Assembly (NCBI RefSeq): GCF_000384295.1
Contig: NZ_KB913037.1
Span: forward strand, 6,350,594 to 6,414,593
Reading direction: 5' to 3'
From: Amycolatopsis balhimycina FH 1894
GTDB lineage: Bacteria; Actinomycetota; Actinomycetes; Mycobacteriales; Pseudonocardiaceae
Length of the DNA: 64,000 nt
Below, in pieces: positions 1-7,795 of this stretch. The notes beneath the pieces are model-generated. The model had not been told where the DNA came from, did not search any database, and worked only from the letters and a program-made list of their open reading frames with translations. A program made the position numbers and the translations under genes. The stretch's first letter is position 1; each line of letters starts with the position of its first letter.

Positions 1-822
1 CTCCCGGCGTCCAGCGACGAGCCGGTGCACCCGCCGGGCGACCTCATCCGGATCTCACCGTCCACAGTGGAGATCCTGACGAAGTGCCCGCTGCGCTGGA
101 TGATCGAGCGGCACGGCGGCAGCGACCCGGCGCAGCTGGCGGCGGTGACGGGGACGCTGGTGCACGGGCTCGCCCAGGCGGTGGCGTCCGGCAGCACCGG
201 CGCCGAGCTGCAGGCCGCGCTGGACGAGGCCTGGGTGCGGGTCGACGCGGGAGCGCCGTGGTTCTCCCGGCGCGAGCGGCGGCGCGTCGAGCAGATGCTG
301 CGGAACTTCACGACGTGGCTGGAGCAGAGCCGGGCGGAGCTCAAGGAAGCCGGCGTCGAGCAGGACATCGAGGTCGAGCTGCCGGTCGGCGGTGAGGACG
401 ACGTCCGGGTGCTGCTGCGCGGGCGCGTCGACCGGGTCGAGCTCGACAGCGAGGGCCGCCCGGTGATCGTCGACATCAAGACCGGCAAGGTCCCGGTGTC
501 CGGCAAGGACGCGGAGGAGCACCCGCAGCTGGCGGCGTACCAGCTGGCGGTGCTGCTCGGGGCGATCGAAGGCCGGAACGCGCCGGGCGGCGCGCGGCTG
601 GTGTACGTCGCGAAGGCCAACAACAAGACCGGGTCGACCGAACGGGCGCAGCCGCCGCTCGACGAAGTGGGCGGGAAGCAGTGGCTGGACCTGGTGCGGG
701 GCGCCGCGGAGTCGGCGACCGGTCCGGACTACCAGGCCCAGGAGAACCCGGACTGCGACCGTTGCCCGGCGCGTGGCTGCTGCCCGCTGCGGCCCGAGGG
801 CCGTCAGGTGCCGGGCCCGTGA
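1..822 (+). CDS. adnA: Helicase-nuclease subunit AdnA, C-terminal nuclease domain (5' partial)
   Basis: The frame is open at base 1, so the UvrD-like motor domain lies left of the window. The visible 273 codons form a RecB-family PD-(D/E)XK nuclease: GRVDRVEL, then DIKTGK at 472-489 carrying the catalytic Asp and Lys, then QLAAYQLAV. A lone Cys at 85-87 (TKCPLRW) plus a terminal cluster (CDRCPARGCC) fits the iron-sulfur clamp of AddB/AdnA-type nucleases. AdnA works with AdnB (next gene) in ATP-driven resection of double-strand breaks. Gene order matches mycobacterial Rv3202c-Rv3201c as I recall it. A RecB-like nuclease of another kind is possible but the adjacent adnB makes this unlikely. Confidence 0.8.
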   Translation, partial: LPASSDEPVHPPGDLIRISPSTVEILTKCPLRWMIERHGGSDPAQLAAVTGTLVHGLAQAVASGSTGAELQAALDEAWVRVDAGAPWFSRRERRRVEQMLRNFTTWLEQSRAELKEAGVEQDIEVELPVGGEDDVRVLLRGRVDRVELDSEGRPVIVDIKTGKVPVSGKDAEEHPQLAAYQLAVLLGAIEGRNAPGGARLVYVAKANNKTGSTERAQPPLDEVGGKQWLDLVRGAAESATGPDYQAQENPDCDRCPARGCCPLRPEGRQVPGP

Positions 823-1067
823 ACGAACTGGCGAGTCCGCCCGCTGGTGCCGGGGCCGGCGGGCGGGGGCTTGTGTACGAACTGGTGAGTTCAGACATGC
901 AGGTTCTGCACGAACTGGTGAGTTCAGTCGGCGGAGTTGTGGACTATCCGGTGAGTTCAGCGGCCCAGCCTGTGTACGAACCAGTGAGTTCGTCCGTCAA
1001 GGTTGTGAACTACAAGGTTGTGAACTACCTGGTGAGTTCAGCGAGCCCACGCGGGGCCGGCGCATGA
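819..1067 (+). CDS. Possible 82-aa repeat-encoded bridge ORF between adnA and adnB
   Basis: A GTG at 819 overlaps the adnA stop (GTGA) and the frame runs through the whole 33-bp repeat block to a TGA at 1065 that overlaps the adnB ATG (ATGA). The repeats keep one frame and encode variants of YELVSS. No known domain. It may only be an open frame created by a repeat whose unit is a multiple of three, or a device that carries ribosomes from adnA to adnB. I would not call it a gene without translation data. Confidence 0.2.
   Translation: MNELASPPAGAGAGGRGLVYELVSSDMQVLHELVSSVGGVVDYPVSSAAQPVYEPVSSSVKVVNYKVVNYLVSSASPRGAGA
870..1045. repeat. 33-bp tandem palindromic repeats between adnA and adnB
   Basis: Units begin at 873, 906, 939, 972 and 1005 (exactly 33 bp apart), with a degenerate earlier copy at 819 and a short extra copy at 1020. 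The core is GAACTGGTGAGTTC, an inverted repeat with GAACT/AGTTC arms around a 4-nt centre; the third copy is degenerate. The block fills most of the 241-bp gap between two co-directional, functionally coupled genes. Confidence 0.85.
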
Positions 1068-4000
1068 GCCCGCTCCTCATCGCCAACCCCGTGGAGCCGG
1101 CCGAACTCGCCGACGCGCTCGGGCTGCACCGGCCGACGCCTGAGCAGGCCGTCGTGATCGCCGCGCCGGTCGAGCCGTCGCTGGTCGTCGCCGGGGCCGG
1201 GGCCGGCAAGACCGAAACCATGGCCGCGCGCGTGGTCTGGCTGGTGGCCAACGGGATCGTCAGCCCCGACCGCGTCCTCGGCTTGACGTTCACCCGCAAG
1301 GCCGCGCGCCAGCTCGGCGAGCGTGTCCGCGCGCGGCTGCGGCGGCTCGCCGGGTCCGGGCTGCTCGACCGGCTCGACCCCACCGGCGGCCTGCGGTCCA
1401 CGGTGGTCGCCGGCGAGCCGACCGTGCTCACCTACCACGCCTACGCCGGGCGGCTGCTCTCCGAGCACGGGCTGCGGCTGCCCGTGCAGCCCGGCGTCCG
1501 GCTGCTTTCCGAGACGTCGTCGTGGCAGATCGCGCACCGCGTTGTGTCCACATGGGACAATGAGCTCGACACCGACCGCGTCCCGCCGACGGTGACGGCG
1601 GACGTCCTGCAGCTGGCCGGCGAGCTCGGCGAGCACCTGATCTCCACCGAACAGCTCGCCGAGTACACGACGTGGATGTGCCGCGTCATCGAGAACGCGC
1701 CGCGCGTCAAGGGACAGCGGGCCGCGCTGCCGCAGAAACTCACCGAAGTCATGGCGGCGCAGCACTTCCGGCTCGCGCTGCTGCCGCTGGTCGAGGAGTA
1801 CCACCGGCGCAAGCGCAACGAAGGCGCGCTGGACTTCGCCGACCAGATGTCCCTGGCCGCGCAGCTGGCGAGCGGGTACCCGTCGGTCGTCCGCGGTGAG
1901 CGTGAGCGCTTCGGCGCGGTGCTGCTCGACGAGTACCAGGACACCGGGCACGCCCAGCGCGTGCTGCTGCGGGCGCTGTTCGGCGGCGTCGAGAACCCGC
2001 CGATGCCGGTCACCGCGGTCGGCGACCCCGCGCAGGCGATCTACGGCTGGCGCGGCGCCAGTGCGGCCAACCTGCCCCGGTTCACCACGGACTTCCCGCG
2101 CTTCGACGGCGAACGGCTCGTCCCCGCGCACGACTTCGGGCTGCTGACCAGTTTCCGCAACCCGCCGGAGATCCTCGACCTCGCCAACGCGATCGCCGAA
2201 CCGCTGCGGGCCCGCGGCCTCGGCGTCGAACGGCTGCGGGCGCGCGAAGGTGCCGGGCCCGCGGACATCGCGTGCGCGCTGCTGCCGGACGTCCGCGCCG
2301 AACGCGGGTGGGTGGCCGACGCGCTCGCCCGGCGCTGGTACGCCCACCAGGAAGAGACCGGGAAACCGCCGACCGCCGCGGTGCTGGTGCGGCGCCGCGC
2401 CGACATGGCCCCGATCGCCGCCGAACTGCGGGCACGCGGGCTGCCGGTCGAGGTCGTCGGCCTCGGCGGGCTCCTGGACGAACCCGAGGTCGCCGACCTC
2501 GTCGCGACGTTGAAGGTGCTCGCGGACCCGTTGTCCGGCAGCGCGGCCGCCCGGCTGCTGACCGGCGCGCGCTGGCGGCTCGCGGCCGCCGACGTCGCCG
2601 CGCTGTGGCGGCGGGCCGGGGAACTGTCCAGCCCGGAGAAGCCGGACACCCCGGAGCTGGTCGTGGAACGCGTCGAGCAGGCCGGGCTGATCGACGCGAT
2701 CGACGAGCCCGGGGACCCGGCGCGGTATTCCGAAGAGGGCTACAAGCGCGTCCGGCGGATCGGCTGGGAGCTGGCCGCGCTGCGGCGGCGGCTCGACCAG
2801 TCGCTGCCGGAGCTCGTCGCCGACGTCGAGCGCACGATGCTCCTGGACGTCGAATCGTTGGCGCGGCCGGGATCCGCGGGACGCGCGCACCTGGACGCGT
2901 TCGCCGAGGTCGTCGCCGACTACGCCGAGACGGCGCCGACGGCGACGTTGCTGTCCTTTGTGGACTACCTGAACACCGCCGCGCACGCCGAGGACGGGCT
3001 CACCCCGGGCGAGGTCGAGGTCGTCCCGGACCGGGTGCAGGTGCTCACCGTGCACTCGGCGAAGGGGCTCGAATGGAAGGTCGTCGCCGTCCCGCACCTG
3101 GTGCACGAGGTGTTCCCGGGCCGGCGGCGGTCGTCGTCGTGGCTGCGGACCGCGACGTCGCTGCCCGCCGCGTTGCGCGGTGACGCCGAGGACCTGCCGG
3201 ACCTGCGGATCGCCGAGGGCTACGACCGCAAGGAAGTCCAAGAAGGACTGGAGCTGCACGAAGCCGGGTTCGTCGAGCGGGAGCAGGCGGAGGAGCGGCG
3301 GCTCTGCTACGTCGCGTTGACGCGGTCCGAGCACGCGCTGATCGTGTCCGGGCACTGGTGGAACGAGAGCAGCAGCCGGGCGAAGGGGCCGTCGGAGTTC
3401 CTGACGGAGATCGCCGACGTGCTGCGGGAAACGGGTGTCGGGCAGCTCGCCGAGTGGGCGCCGGAGCCGGCCAAGGACGACGAAAACCCGCTGGTGTCGG
3501 ACTCGCGGGCGTCGCGGTGGCCGGTGGACCCCTTGGCCGACCGGCGCACCGGGATGCAGACCGGCGTGGAGCTGGTGTCAGAGGCGCTCGCCGCGCAGCC
3601 GGAAGAGTCCGAAGAACCGGAAGAGTCCGAAGAGGACGATCCCGACGGCTGGACGACCGACACCGACGTCCTGCTGGAAGAGTGGGCGCGCAAGGACGAC
3701 CACGTCAACCGCGTCCCGCTGCCTTCGCGGCTTTCGGTGAGCCAGCTGGTCGCCCTGGCCGAGGACGCCGGCCGGCTGGCGGCGGACCTGCGCCGTCCGC
3801 TTCCGGTGGAGCCCAACAGCTTCGCCCGCCGGGGCACGGAGTTCCACGGCTGGCTGGAACGCCGGTTCGCCGGCGACCAGCTCATCGAGATCGACGACCT
3901 CCCGGGCGCGGCGGACTTCGGCGAAGCGCCCGACGCGGACTTCGAGGAGCTCCGGACCGAGTTCGAGCAGAGCGAGTGGGCGCCGCGGGTGCCGGTGGCG

Positions 4001-4315
4001 GCGGAGGTCTCGTTCTCGGCCGACATCGAAGGCATCACCTTGCGCGGCCGGATGGACGCGGTCTTCGCCGACCCCGACGGCGGCTGGACGGTGGTCGACT
4101 GGAAGACCGGCGCGGTCCCGGCGGAGTCCCGTCTCCCGGTACTGGCGGTCCAGCTGGCGGCGTACCGCATGGCCTGGGCGGCGCTGAAGAACGTCCCGGT
4201 GGAGCGGGTCCGCGCGGCGTTCCACTACGTCCGCGCCAACCGCACGATCCGCCCGGCCGACCTCCTCGACGCGGAAGGCCTCCGCAGCCTCCTCCGCGAC
4301 CTCCCCGAAGCGTGA
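1064..4315 (+). CDS. adnB: ATP-dependent helicase-nuclease subunit AdnB
   Basis: Predicted 1083-residue UvrD/RecB-type motor with C-terminal nuclease, the second subunit of AdnAB, which resects double-strand breaks for recombination. Walker A AGAGAGKT at residues 43-50; DEYQD (Walker B) from residue 289; then GDPAQAIYGWRGA, LTSFRNPPEI, VHSAKGLEW and YVALTRSEHAL, the superfamily 1 helicase motifs in order. The C-terminal nuclease has GRMDAV and VVDWKTG (Asp 1012, Lys 1014) followed by QLAAYR. The ATG at 1064 is preferred: the frame is open upstream to 773, but that part translates repeat DNA and the end of adnA. No good Shine-Dalgarno site is seen. The stop TGA at 4313 sits inside the first unit of a palindrome array. 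Confidence 0.92.
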   Translation: MSPLLIANPVEPAELADALGLHRPTPEQAVVIAAPVEPSLVVAGAGAGKTETMAARVVWLVANGIVSPDRVLGLTFTRKAARQLGERVRARLRRLAGSGLLDRLDPTGGLRSTVVAGEPTVLTYHAYAGRLLSEHGLRLPVQPGVRLLSETSSWQIAHRVVSTWDNELDTDRVPPTVTADVLQLAGELGEHLISTEQLAEYTTWMCRVIENAPRVKGQRAALPQKLTEVMAAQHFRLALLPLVEEYHRRKRNEGALDFADQMSLAAQLASGYPSVVRGERERFGAVLLDEYQDTGHAQRVLLRALFGGVENPPMPVTAVGDPAQAIYGWRGASAANLPRFTTDFPRFDGERLVPAHDFGLLTSFRNPPEILDLANAIAEPLRARGLGVERLRAREGAGPADIACALLPDVRAERGWVADALARRWYAHQEETGKPPTAAVLVRRRADMAPIAAELRARGLPVEVVGLGGLLDEPEVADLVATLKVLADPLSGSAAARLLTGARWRLAAADVAALWRRAGELSSPEKPDTPELVVERVEQAGLIDAIDEPGDPARYSEEGYKRVRRIGWELAALRRRLDQSLPELVADVERTMLLDVESLARPGSAGRAHLDAFAEVVADYAETAPTATLLSFVDYLNTAAHAEDGLTPGEVEVVPDRVQVLTVHSAKGLEWKVVAVPHLVHEVFPGRRRSSSWLRTATSLPAALRGDAEDLPDLRIAEGYDRKEVQEGLELHEAGFVEREQAEERRLCYVALTRSEHALIVSGHWWNESSSRAKGPSEFLTEIADVLRETGVGQLAEWAPEPAKDDENPLVSDSRASRWPVDPLADRRTGMQTGVELVSEALAAQPEESEEPEESEEDDPDGWTTDTDVLLEEWARKDDHVNRVPLPSRLSVSQLVALAEDAGRLAADLRRPLPVEPNSFARRGTEFHGWLERRFAGDQLIEIDDLPGAADFGEAPDADFEELRTEFEQSEWAPRVPVAAEVSFSADIEGITLRGRMDAVFADPDGGWTVVDWKTGAVPAESRLPVLAVQLAAYRMAWAALKNVPVERVRAAFHYVRANRTIRPADLLDAEGLRSLLRDLPEA

Positions 4316-4458
4316 TCAGCAAGCCGACACGCGTGATTCGGAAGCCGACACGCGTGATTGGAGGGACGACACGGCGGGACTTGGGTCTCAGCGTCGTGTC
4401 GACCCTTCAATCACGCGAGTTGACCCTTCAATCACGCGTGTCGGCGGTTCGATCACGT
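4310..4458. repeat. 21-bp-phased nested palindrome array (family 1, copy A)
   Basis: Left units (core GCCGACACGCGTGATT) start at 4323 and 4344; right units in inverse orientation (core TTCAATCACGCG) start at 4406, 4427 and 4448. Spacing is 21 bp on both sides, and the halves can pair into one large hairpin. The array lies between convergent genes and includes the adnB stop codon. Likely a bidirectional terminator or protein-binding array. Confidence 0.85.
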
Positions 4459-4461
4459 GAG

Positions 4462-4836
4462 TTACGCGTTGTCGCGGACCTTCAGGGCCCACGTGACCAG
4501 GGGCCATTGCAGGGGGAGGCGGGCGAGCGTGATCGCGCGGAACTTCGCCGGGGCTTGCTTGCGCTGCGCGTCGACGGCCATCTTCACGTTCGCCGGGAAG
4601 ATGCCGACGAACAGCAGTGCCGCGGCCAGGCCGCCGAGGCGGCGGGTGCGCGGTGCGGCGATCGCGGCGGCGACGCCGATCTCCGCGACGCCGGAGGCGT
4701 ACGTCCAGGCCCGCGGGGAGCCTGGGAGCGACGCAGGGATCTGGGCGTCGTACGGCTTCGGCTTCACGAAGTGCATGAGACCGCCGAGGGCCAGCATGCC
4801 GGCGAGGGCGTGCGCGGGCCGTTGCGAGATTGCCAT
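4462..4836 (-). CDS. DoxX-family small membrane protein
   Basis: Predicted 124-residue integral membrane protein of the DoxX type, with about four hydrophobic segments (MLALGGLMHFVKP, ASGVAEIGVAAAIAA, LAAALLFVGIFPA, LPLQWPLVTWAL). The GLMHFVKP and PANVKMAVDA stretches are typical of actinobacterial DoxX-like proteins. No catalytic residues are known for this group; some relatives influence thiol or oxidative-stress responses. It converges on adnB, and its TAA stop overlaps the last array unit. No operon partner is evident. Function in this organism cannot be told from sequence. Confidence 0.75.
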   Translation of the reverse strand: MAISQRPAHALAGMLALGGLMHFVKPKPYDAQIPASLPGSPRAWTYASGVAEIGVAAAIAAPRTRRLGGLAAALLFVGIFPANVKMAVDAQRKQAPAKFRAITLARLPLQWPLVTWALKVRDNA

Positions 4837-4915
4837 GAACTCATCGTTTCACGCGGCGGCGCGGTGTCCGGTTCGGCTATCCTCCGGGCGTGAGTGACGC
4901 TCGGCACGAGCCAGC

Positions 4916-5998
4916 ATGAAGGCCCTCAAACGGTTGCCGCTGGGCAGCCTCACCGATCGGCCGGACCACGAGCTCGTCGGCATCCTGCGGATGCCCGAGC
5001 TGACGGTCAGCCCGCTCCGCTCGATCGTCAAGCGGATCATCGGCGCGCTGCTCGCGCTGCTGGCCACGGTGCTCATCGTCTATGTCGACCGCGACGGCTA
5101 CCGGGACACCAACGGCGACGGCCTGTCCCTGCTCGACAGCCTGTACTACGCCACCGTCTCGCTGTCGACGACCGGCTACGGCGACATCGCGCCCGCCACG
5201 TCGTCCGCCCGGCTGGTGAACGTCCTGGTGATCACCCCGCTGCGGGTGCTCTTCCTCATCGTCCTGGTCGGCACCACCCTGGAAGTGCTCACCGAGCGCT
5301 CCCGCCAGGCGTTCAAGATCCAGAAGTGGAGGACGAAGGTGCGCGACCACACGGTCGTCGTCGGGTTCGGCACGAAGGGCCGGTCCGCCGTCAACGCGCT
5401 GCTCGGCGACGAGAACGTCGCCCCGGGCCAGATCGTCGTCGTCGACACCGACCAGCAGGCCCTCGACGCGGCGAGCGCGCTCGGCCTCGTCGCCGTGCAC
5501 GGCTCGGCCACCCGGTCGGACGTCCTGCGCGTCGCCGCGGTGCAGCACGCCCGCGCGGTCGTGGTCGCCCCGAACCGGGACGACACGGCGGTGCTCGTCA
5601 CGCTCACCGCGCGCGAGCTCGCGCCCAAGGCGCACATCGTCGCGTCGGTGCGGGAGGCGGAGAACGTCCACCTGCTCAAGCAGTCGGGCGCCAACCAGGT
5701 CGTCGTCTCCAGCGAGACGGCCGGGCGGCTGCTCGGCATGGCGACGTCGACGCCGCTGGTCGTGGACATCATGGAGGACCTGCTCACGCCCGAATCGGGG
5801 CTGGCGATCGCCGAGCGGCCGGTCGAGCCGTCGGAGGAGGGCGGGTCGCCGCGGCACCTGCCGGACCTCGTCCTCGGCGTGGTCCGCGACGGCGTCCTCT
5901 ACCGCGTCGACGCCCCGCAGGCCGACGCCATCGAGCCCGGCGACAAGCTCCTCTACGTCAAAAAGGTGACGCAGACGGACAAAATAGCGCAGCGCTGA
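4916..5998 (+). CDS. Potassium channel with C-terminal RCK (TrkA-N) domain
   Basis: 360-residue two-TM potassium channel. TM1 about residues 40-56, pore helix then selectivity filter TTGYGD at 85-90, TM2 about 97-118. A cytosolic RCK domain follows, opening with the Rossmann motif VVVGFGTKGRSAVNALL and continuing with VVDTD, then a TrkA-C-like part. It should conduct K+ and be gated by a nucleotide or cation bound to RCK. The ATG at 4916 has little upstream Shine-Dalgarno signal. Position between adnB and nudC (17 kb on) recalls mycobacterial Rv3200c. The channel identity is secure; the ligand is unknown. Confidence 0.9.
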   Translation: MKALKRLPLGSLTDRPDHELVGILRMPELTVSPLRSIVKRIIGALLALLATVLIVYVDRDGYRDTNGDGLSLLDSLYYATVSLSTTGYGDIAPATSSARLVNVLVITPLRVLFLIVLVGTTLEVLTERSRQAFKIQKWRTKVRDHTVVVGFGTKGRSAVNALLGDENVAPGQIVVVDTDQQALDAASALGLVAVHGSATRSDVLRVAAVQHARAVVVAPNRDDTAVLVTLTARELAPKAHIVASVREAENVHLLKQSGANQVVVSSETAGRLLGMATSTPLVVDIMEDLLTPESGLAIAERPVEPSEEGGSPRHLPDLVLGVVRDGVLYRVDAPQADAIEPGDKLLYVKKVTQTDKIAQR

Positions 5999-6050
5999 CG
6001 CCCGACCAGGGCACCTGGGTTTTGCGCGCGGTATCTGGAACCATGGCGAA

Positions 6051-6527
6051 GTGCCCCCGCGATCCCTCGCCCTGAAGTGGCCCACGGTGGCGATCCCCGC
6101 CGCGGCGGGCGTGCTCGTCGTGCTGCTCGCCTGGCTGGCCGGACCCGGCCTGCTGGGCGTCACCAGCGACGTCGCCGGCGCGCCGGTGCAGGCCGAGGTG
6201 ACCAAGCCGGCGCCGTGCGACAAGCCGGACGCCGTCGAGACGGTCAAGTTCACCGTCGCCGGGAAGAGCCACGAGGGCAGGCTCAACGGCTGCGGGCACG
6301 GCCAGGGCGAACGCGTCGAAGTCATCGTGCCGGACGTGCTGCCGGACCAGGGCGCGGTCACCGTCACCACCGCGGACACGTCGACGGGCTCGTCCGACGC
6401 ACGGCGCCCGGTCGGGCTCGCGCTGCTGGTGTTCGCGTGCTTCTCCGGCGGGATGTTCGTCTACCTCTGGCTGAGCATCCCGCTGCGTCCCCGGACAGCA
6501 GGACCGAAAGCCGCGAAGGTCAGCTGA
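6051..6527 (+). CDS. Small membrane protein of unknown function
   Basis: 158 residues, GTG start. An N-terminal hydrophobic helix (about residues 11-30) and a C-terminal one (about 122-142) flank an extracytoplasmic stretch of roughly 90 residues with two cysteines (APCDKP and NGCGHG) that could form a disulfide. The middle part is beta-rich in look (VETVKFTVAGKSHEG). I do not recognise a named family. Its 3' end overlaps the convergent zinc peptidase gene by 8 nt. The only ATG nearby (6043) is in another frame. Confidence 0.65.
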   Translation: MPPRSLALKWPTVAIPAAAGVLVVLLAWLAGPGLLGVTSDVAGAPVQAEVTKPAPCDKPDAVETVKFTVAGKSHEGRLNGCGHGQGERVEVIVPDVLPDQGAVTVTTADTSTGSSDARRPVGLALLVFACFSGGMFVYLWLSIPLRPRTAGPKAAKVS

Positions 6528-7602
6528 CCTCGGACGACGGCGCCGAGAACGTGTTGCAGTCGGAGATCCGGTTGCTCGTCGCACCGGCCCGCCACCAGGA
6601 CGCGTAGTGCGCGTTGGTCCCGTGGTCGTGGCTGCGGGAGGTGTTGTCGCCGCGGGTCTCCTGGTCGTTCCAGGCCTTGTTGTACATGTCGCGGGTGATC
6701 GTGCCGCCCTGGTCGACGTGCGCGCCGAGGAACATCCCCGAGAAGCACTGGGCCTGCAGTTCCTTGCGCCGCGACATCTCGAGCCCGGCCGGGCTGTTCT
6801 GGCCGGCCTCGTAGATCTTCTGCCAGGCCGCGTCCATCAGCCCGGCGACCTCCTGGACGTGGTGGCCGTACTCGTGGGCGAACAGGGCCAGGTAGACGCC
6901 GGGGTTGTTGCCGTACTGGTCGGTCTGCAGCCCGCGGAACGGGACGTACAGGTTGTTTTCGCAGTAGTACGCGGCGGTCGCGATGCCGACCTGGATGGTG
7001 CCGCACTCGGTCTCGAAGCTCGCGCCGGTCGGGAAGTGCAGCGCCGGCGGCGTGAACGGCAGGTGGTAGGCCAGGAGGAACGGTCCCCACGCGGCGTCCA
7101 GGCACTTGCTGGCGGCGGTGAAGAACGCTTCCGCGCCGGCCTGCGTGCTCTGCCAGGACGGCAGCGCGCAGACGCGGTTCTGCAGCCCGGCGTTGGGGTC
7201 CTGCAGGATCGGGTGGTCGGCGAGCTTGAGGATCTTCTGCGGGCCGGTCGCGCTGGGCGCCGACAGCGAGGCCGACGGGCTGGGCGGCCCGGACGCGGGC
7301 GCACCCGCGCCCCCGGGCTGCAGCTGCGGAGGGGCGTCCTGGGACGACGGGGCGTCGCGGAAGTTCGCGTTGGCCAGCGGCGTCTCGGTGCGGTTGAGCG
7401 CCACGATCGCGACCAGGCCGAGCACGAGGACGGCCACCGCGCCGAGGCACACGCCGATCACCGCCGCCGGCGAACGGCGGCGCGGGGCGGTGGCCACGGT
7501 GTGCGGGCGGCCCAGCCACGGGAGATCCGGTTGCGCATCCGGCACCGGCGGCGGCTGGACGGTTCCGCGAGGCGGTACCTGGCCGTGGGGCGGTTGCGTC
7601 AT
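6520..7602 (-). CDS. Membrane-anchored neutral zinc metallopeptidase (paralog 1)
   Basis: 360 residues. Pro-rich cytosolic N-terminus, one TM helix at about 47-69, a Ser/Pro linker, then an extracytoplasmic domain with HEYGHH (zinc ligands His243 and His247, catalytic Glu244) and a C-terminal NAHYASWW block. This matches the putative neutral zinc metallopeptidase family (YpfJ/KPN_02809-like). Several cysteines (CALPSW, KCLDAAW, TECGT, YYCENN) suggest disulfides outside the cell. A close paralog lies at 15202-16623 on the other side of the MoxR cluster. Substrate unknown. Divergent from the next gene, with a shared 193-bp upstream region. Confidence 0.85.
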   Translation of the reverse strand: MTQPPHGQVPPRGTVQPPPVPDAQPDLPWLGRPHTVATAPRRRSPAAVIGVCLGAVAVLVLGLVAIVALNRTETPLANANFRDAPSSQDAPPQLQPGGAGAPASGPPSPSASLSAPSATGPQKILKLADHPILQDPNAGLQNRVCALPSWQSTQAGAEAFFTAASKCLDAAWGPFLLAYHLPFTPPALHFPTGASFETECGTIQVGIATAAYYCENNLYVPFRGLQTDQYGNNPGVYLALFAHEYGHHVQEVAGLMDAAWQKIYEAGQNSPAGLEMSRRKELQAQCFSGMFLGAHVDQGGTITRDMYNKAWNDQETRGDNTSRSHDHGTNAHYASWWRAGATSNRISDCNTFSAPSSEVS

Positions 7603-7795
7603 CTAGGCAGTCCCGAAGGGTCTCGGTACGGACCGGGGGTACCCGATCCGCCGTTCAGCATATCGGGGGAATGGGTCCTCTCGCACCCATCCGTGCGCGT
7701 CCGGTCACGGCGCGCGGACGTCACCCCAGGTCTGGCCGGGTGTGACCGGCTCTGAGAGAGTGTCGTCAAGCAGGCACAGCAGGCGAGGGGCTTCG

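Noticed and set aside
870..1045. CRISPR-like array because of regular 33-bp spacing
   Set aside because: The similar core is short, the intervening sequence is only about 15 bp and is itself partly similar between units, and no cas gene is present.
773..1063. N-terminal extension of AdnB from an upstream start
   Set aside because: The frame is open, but it translates the end of adnA and the 33-bp repeats; UvrD-type homology begins after the ATG at 1064.
1025..3355. Long open frame on the minus strand opposite adnB
   Set aside because: Arg/Pro/Gly-rich shadow of a GC-rich gene with no domain; the plus strand carries all helicase motifs.
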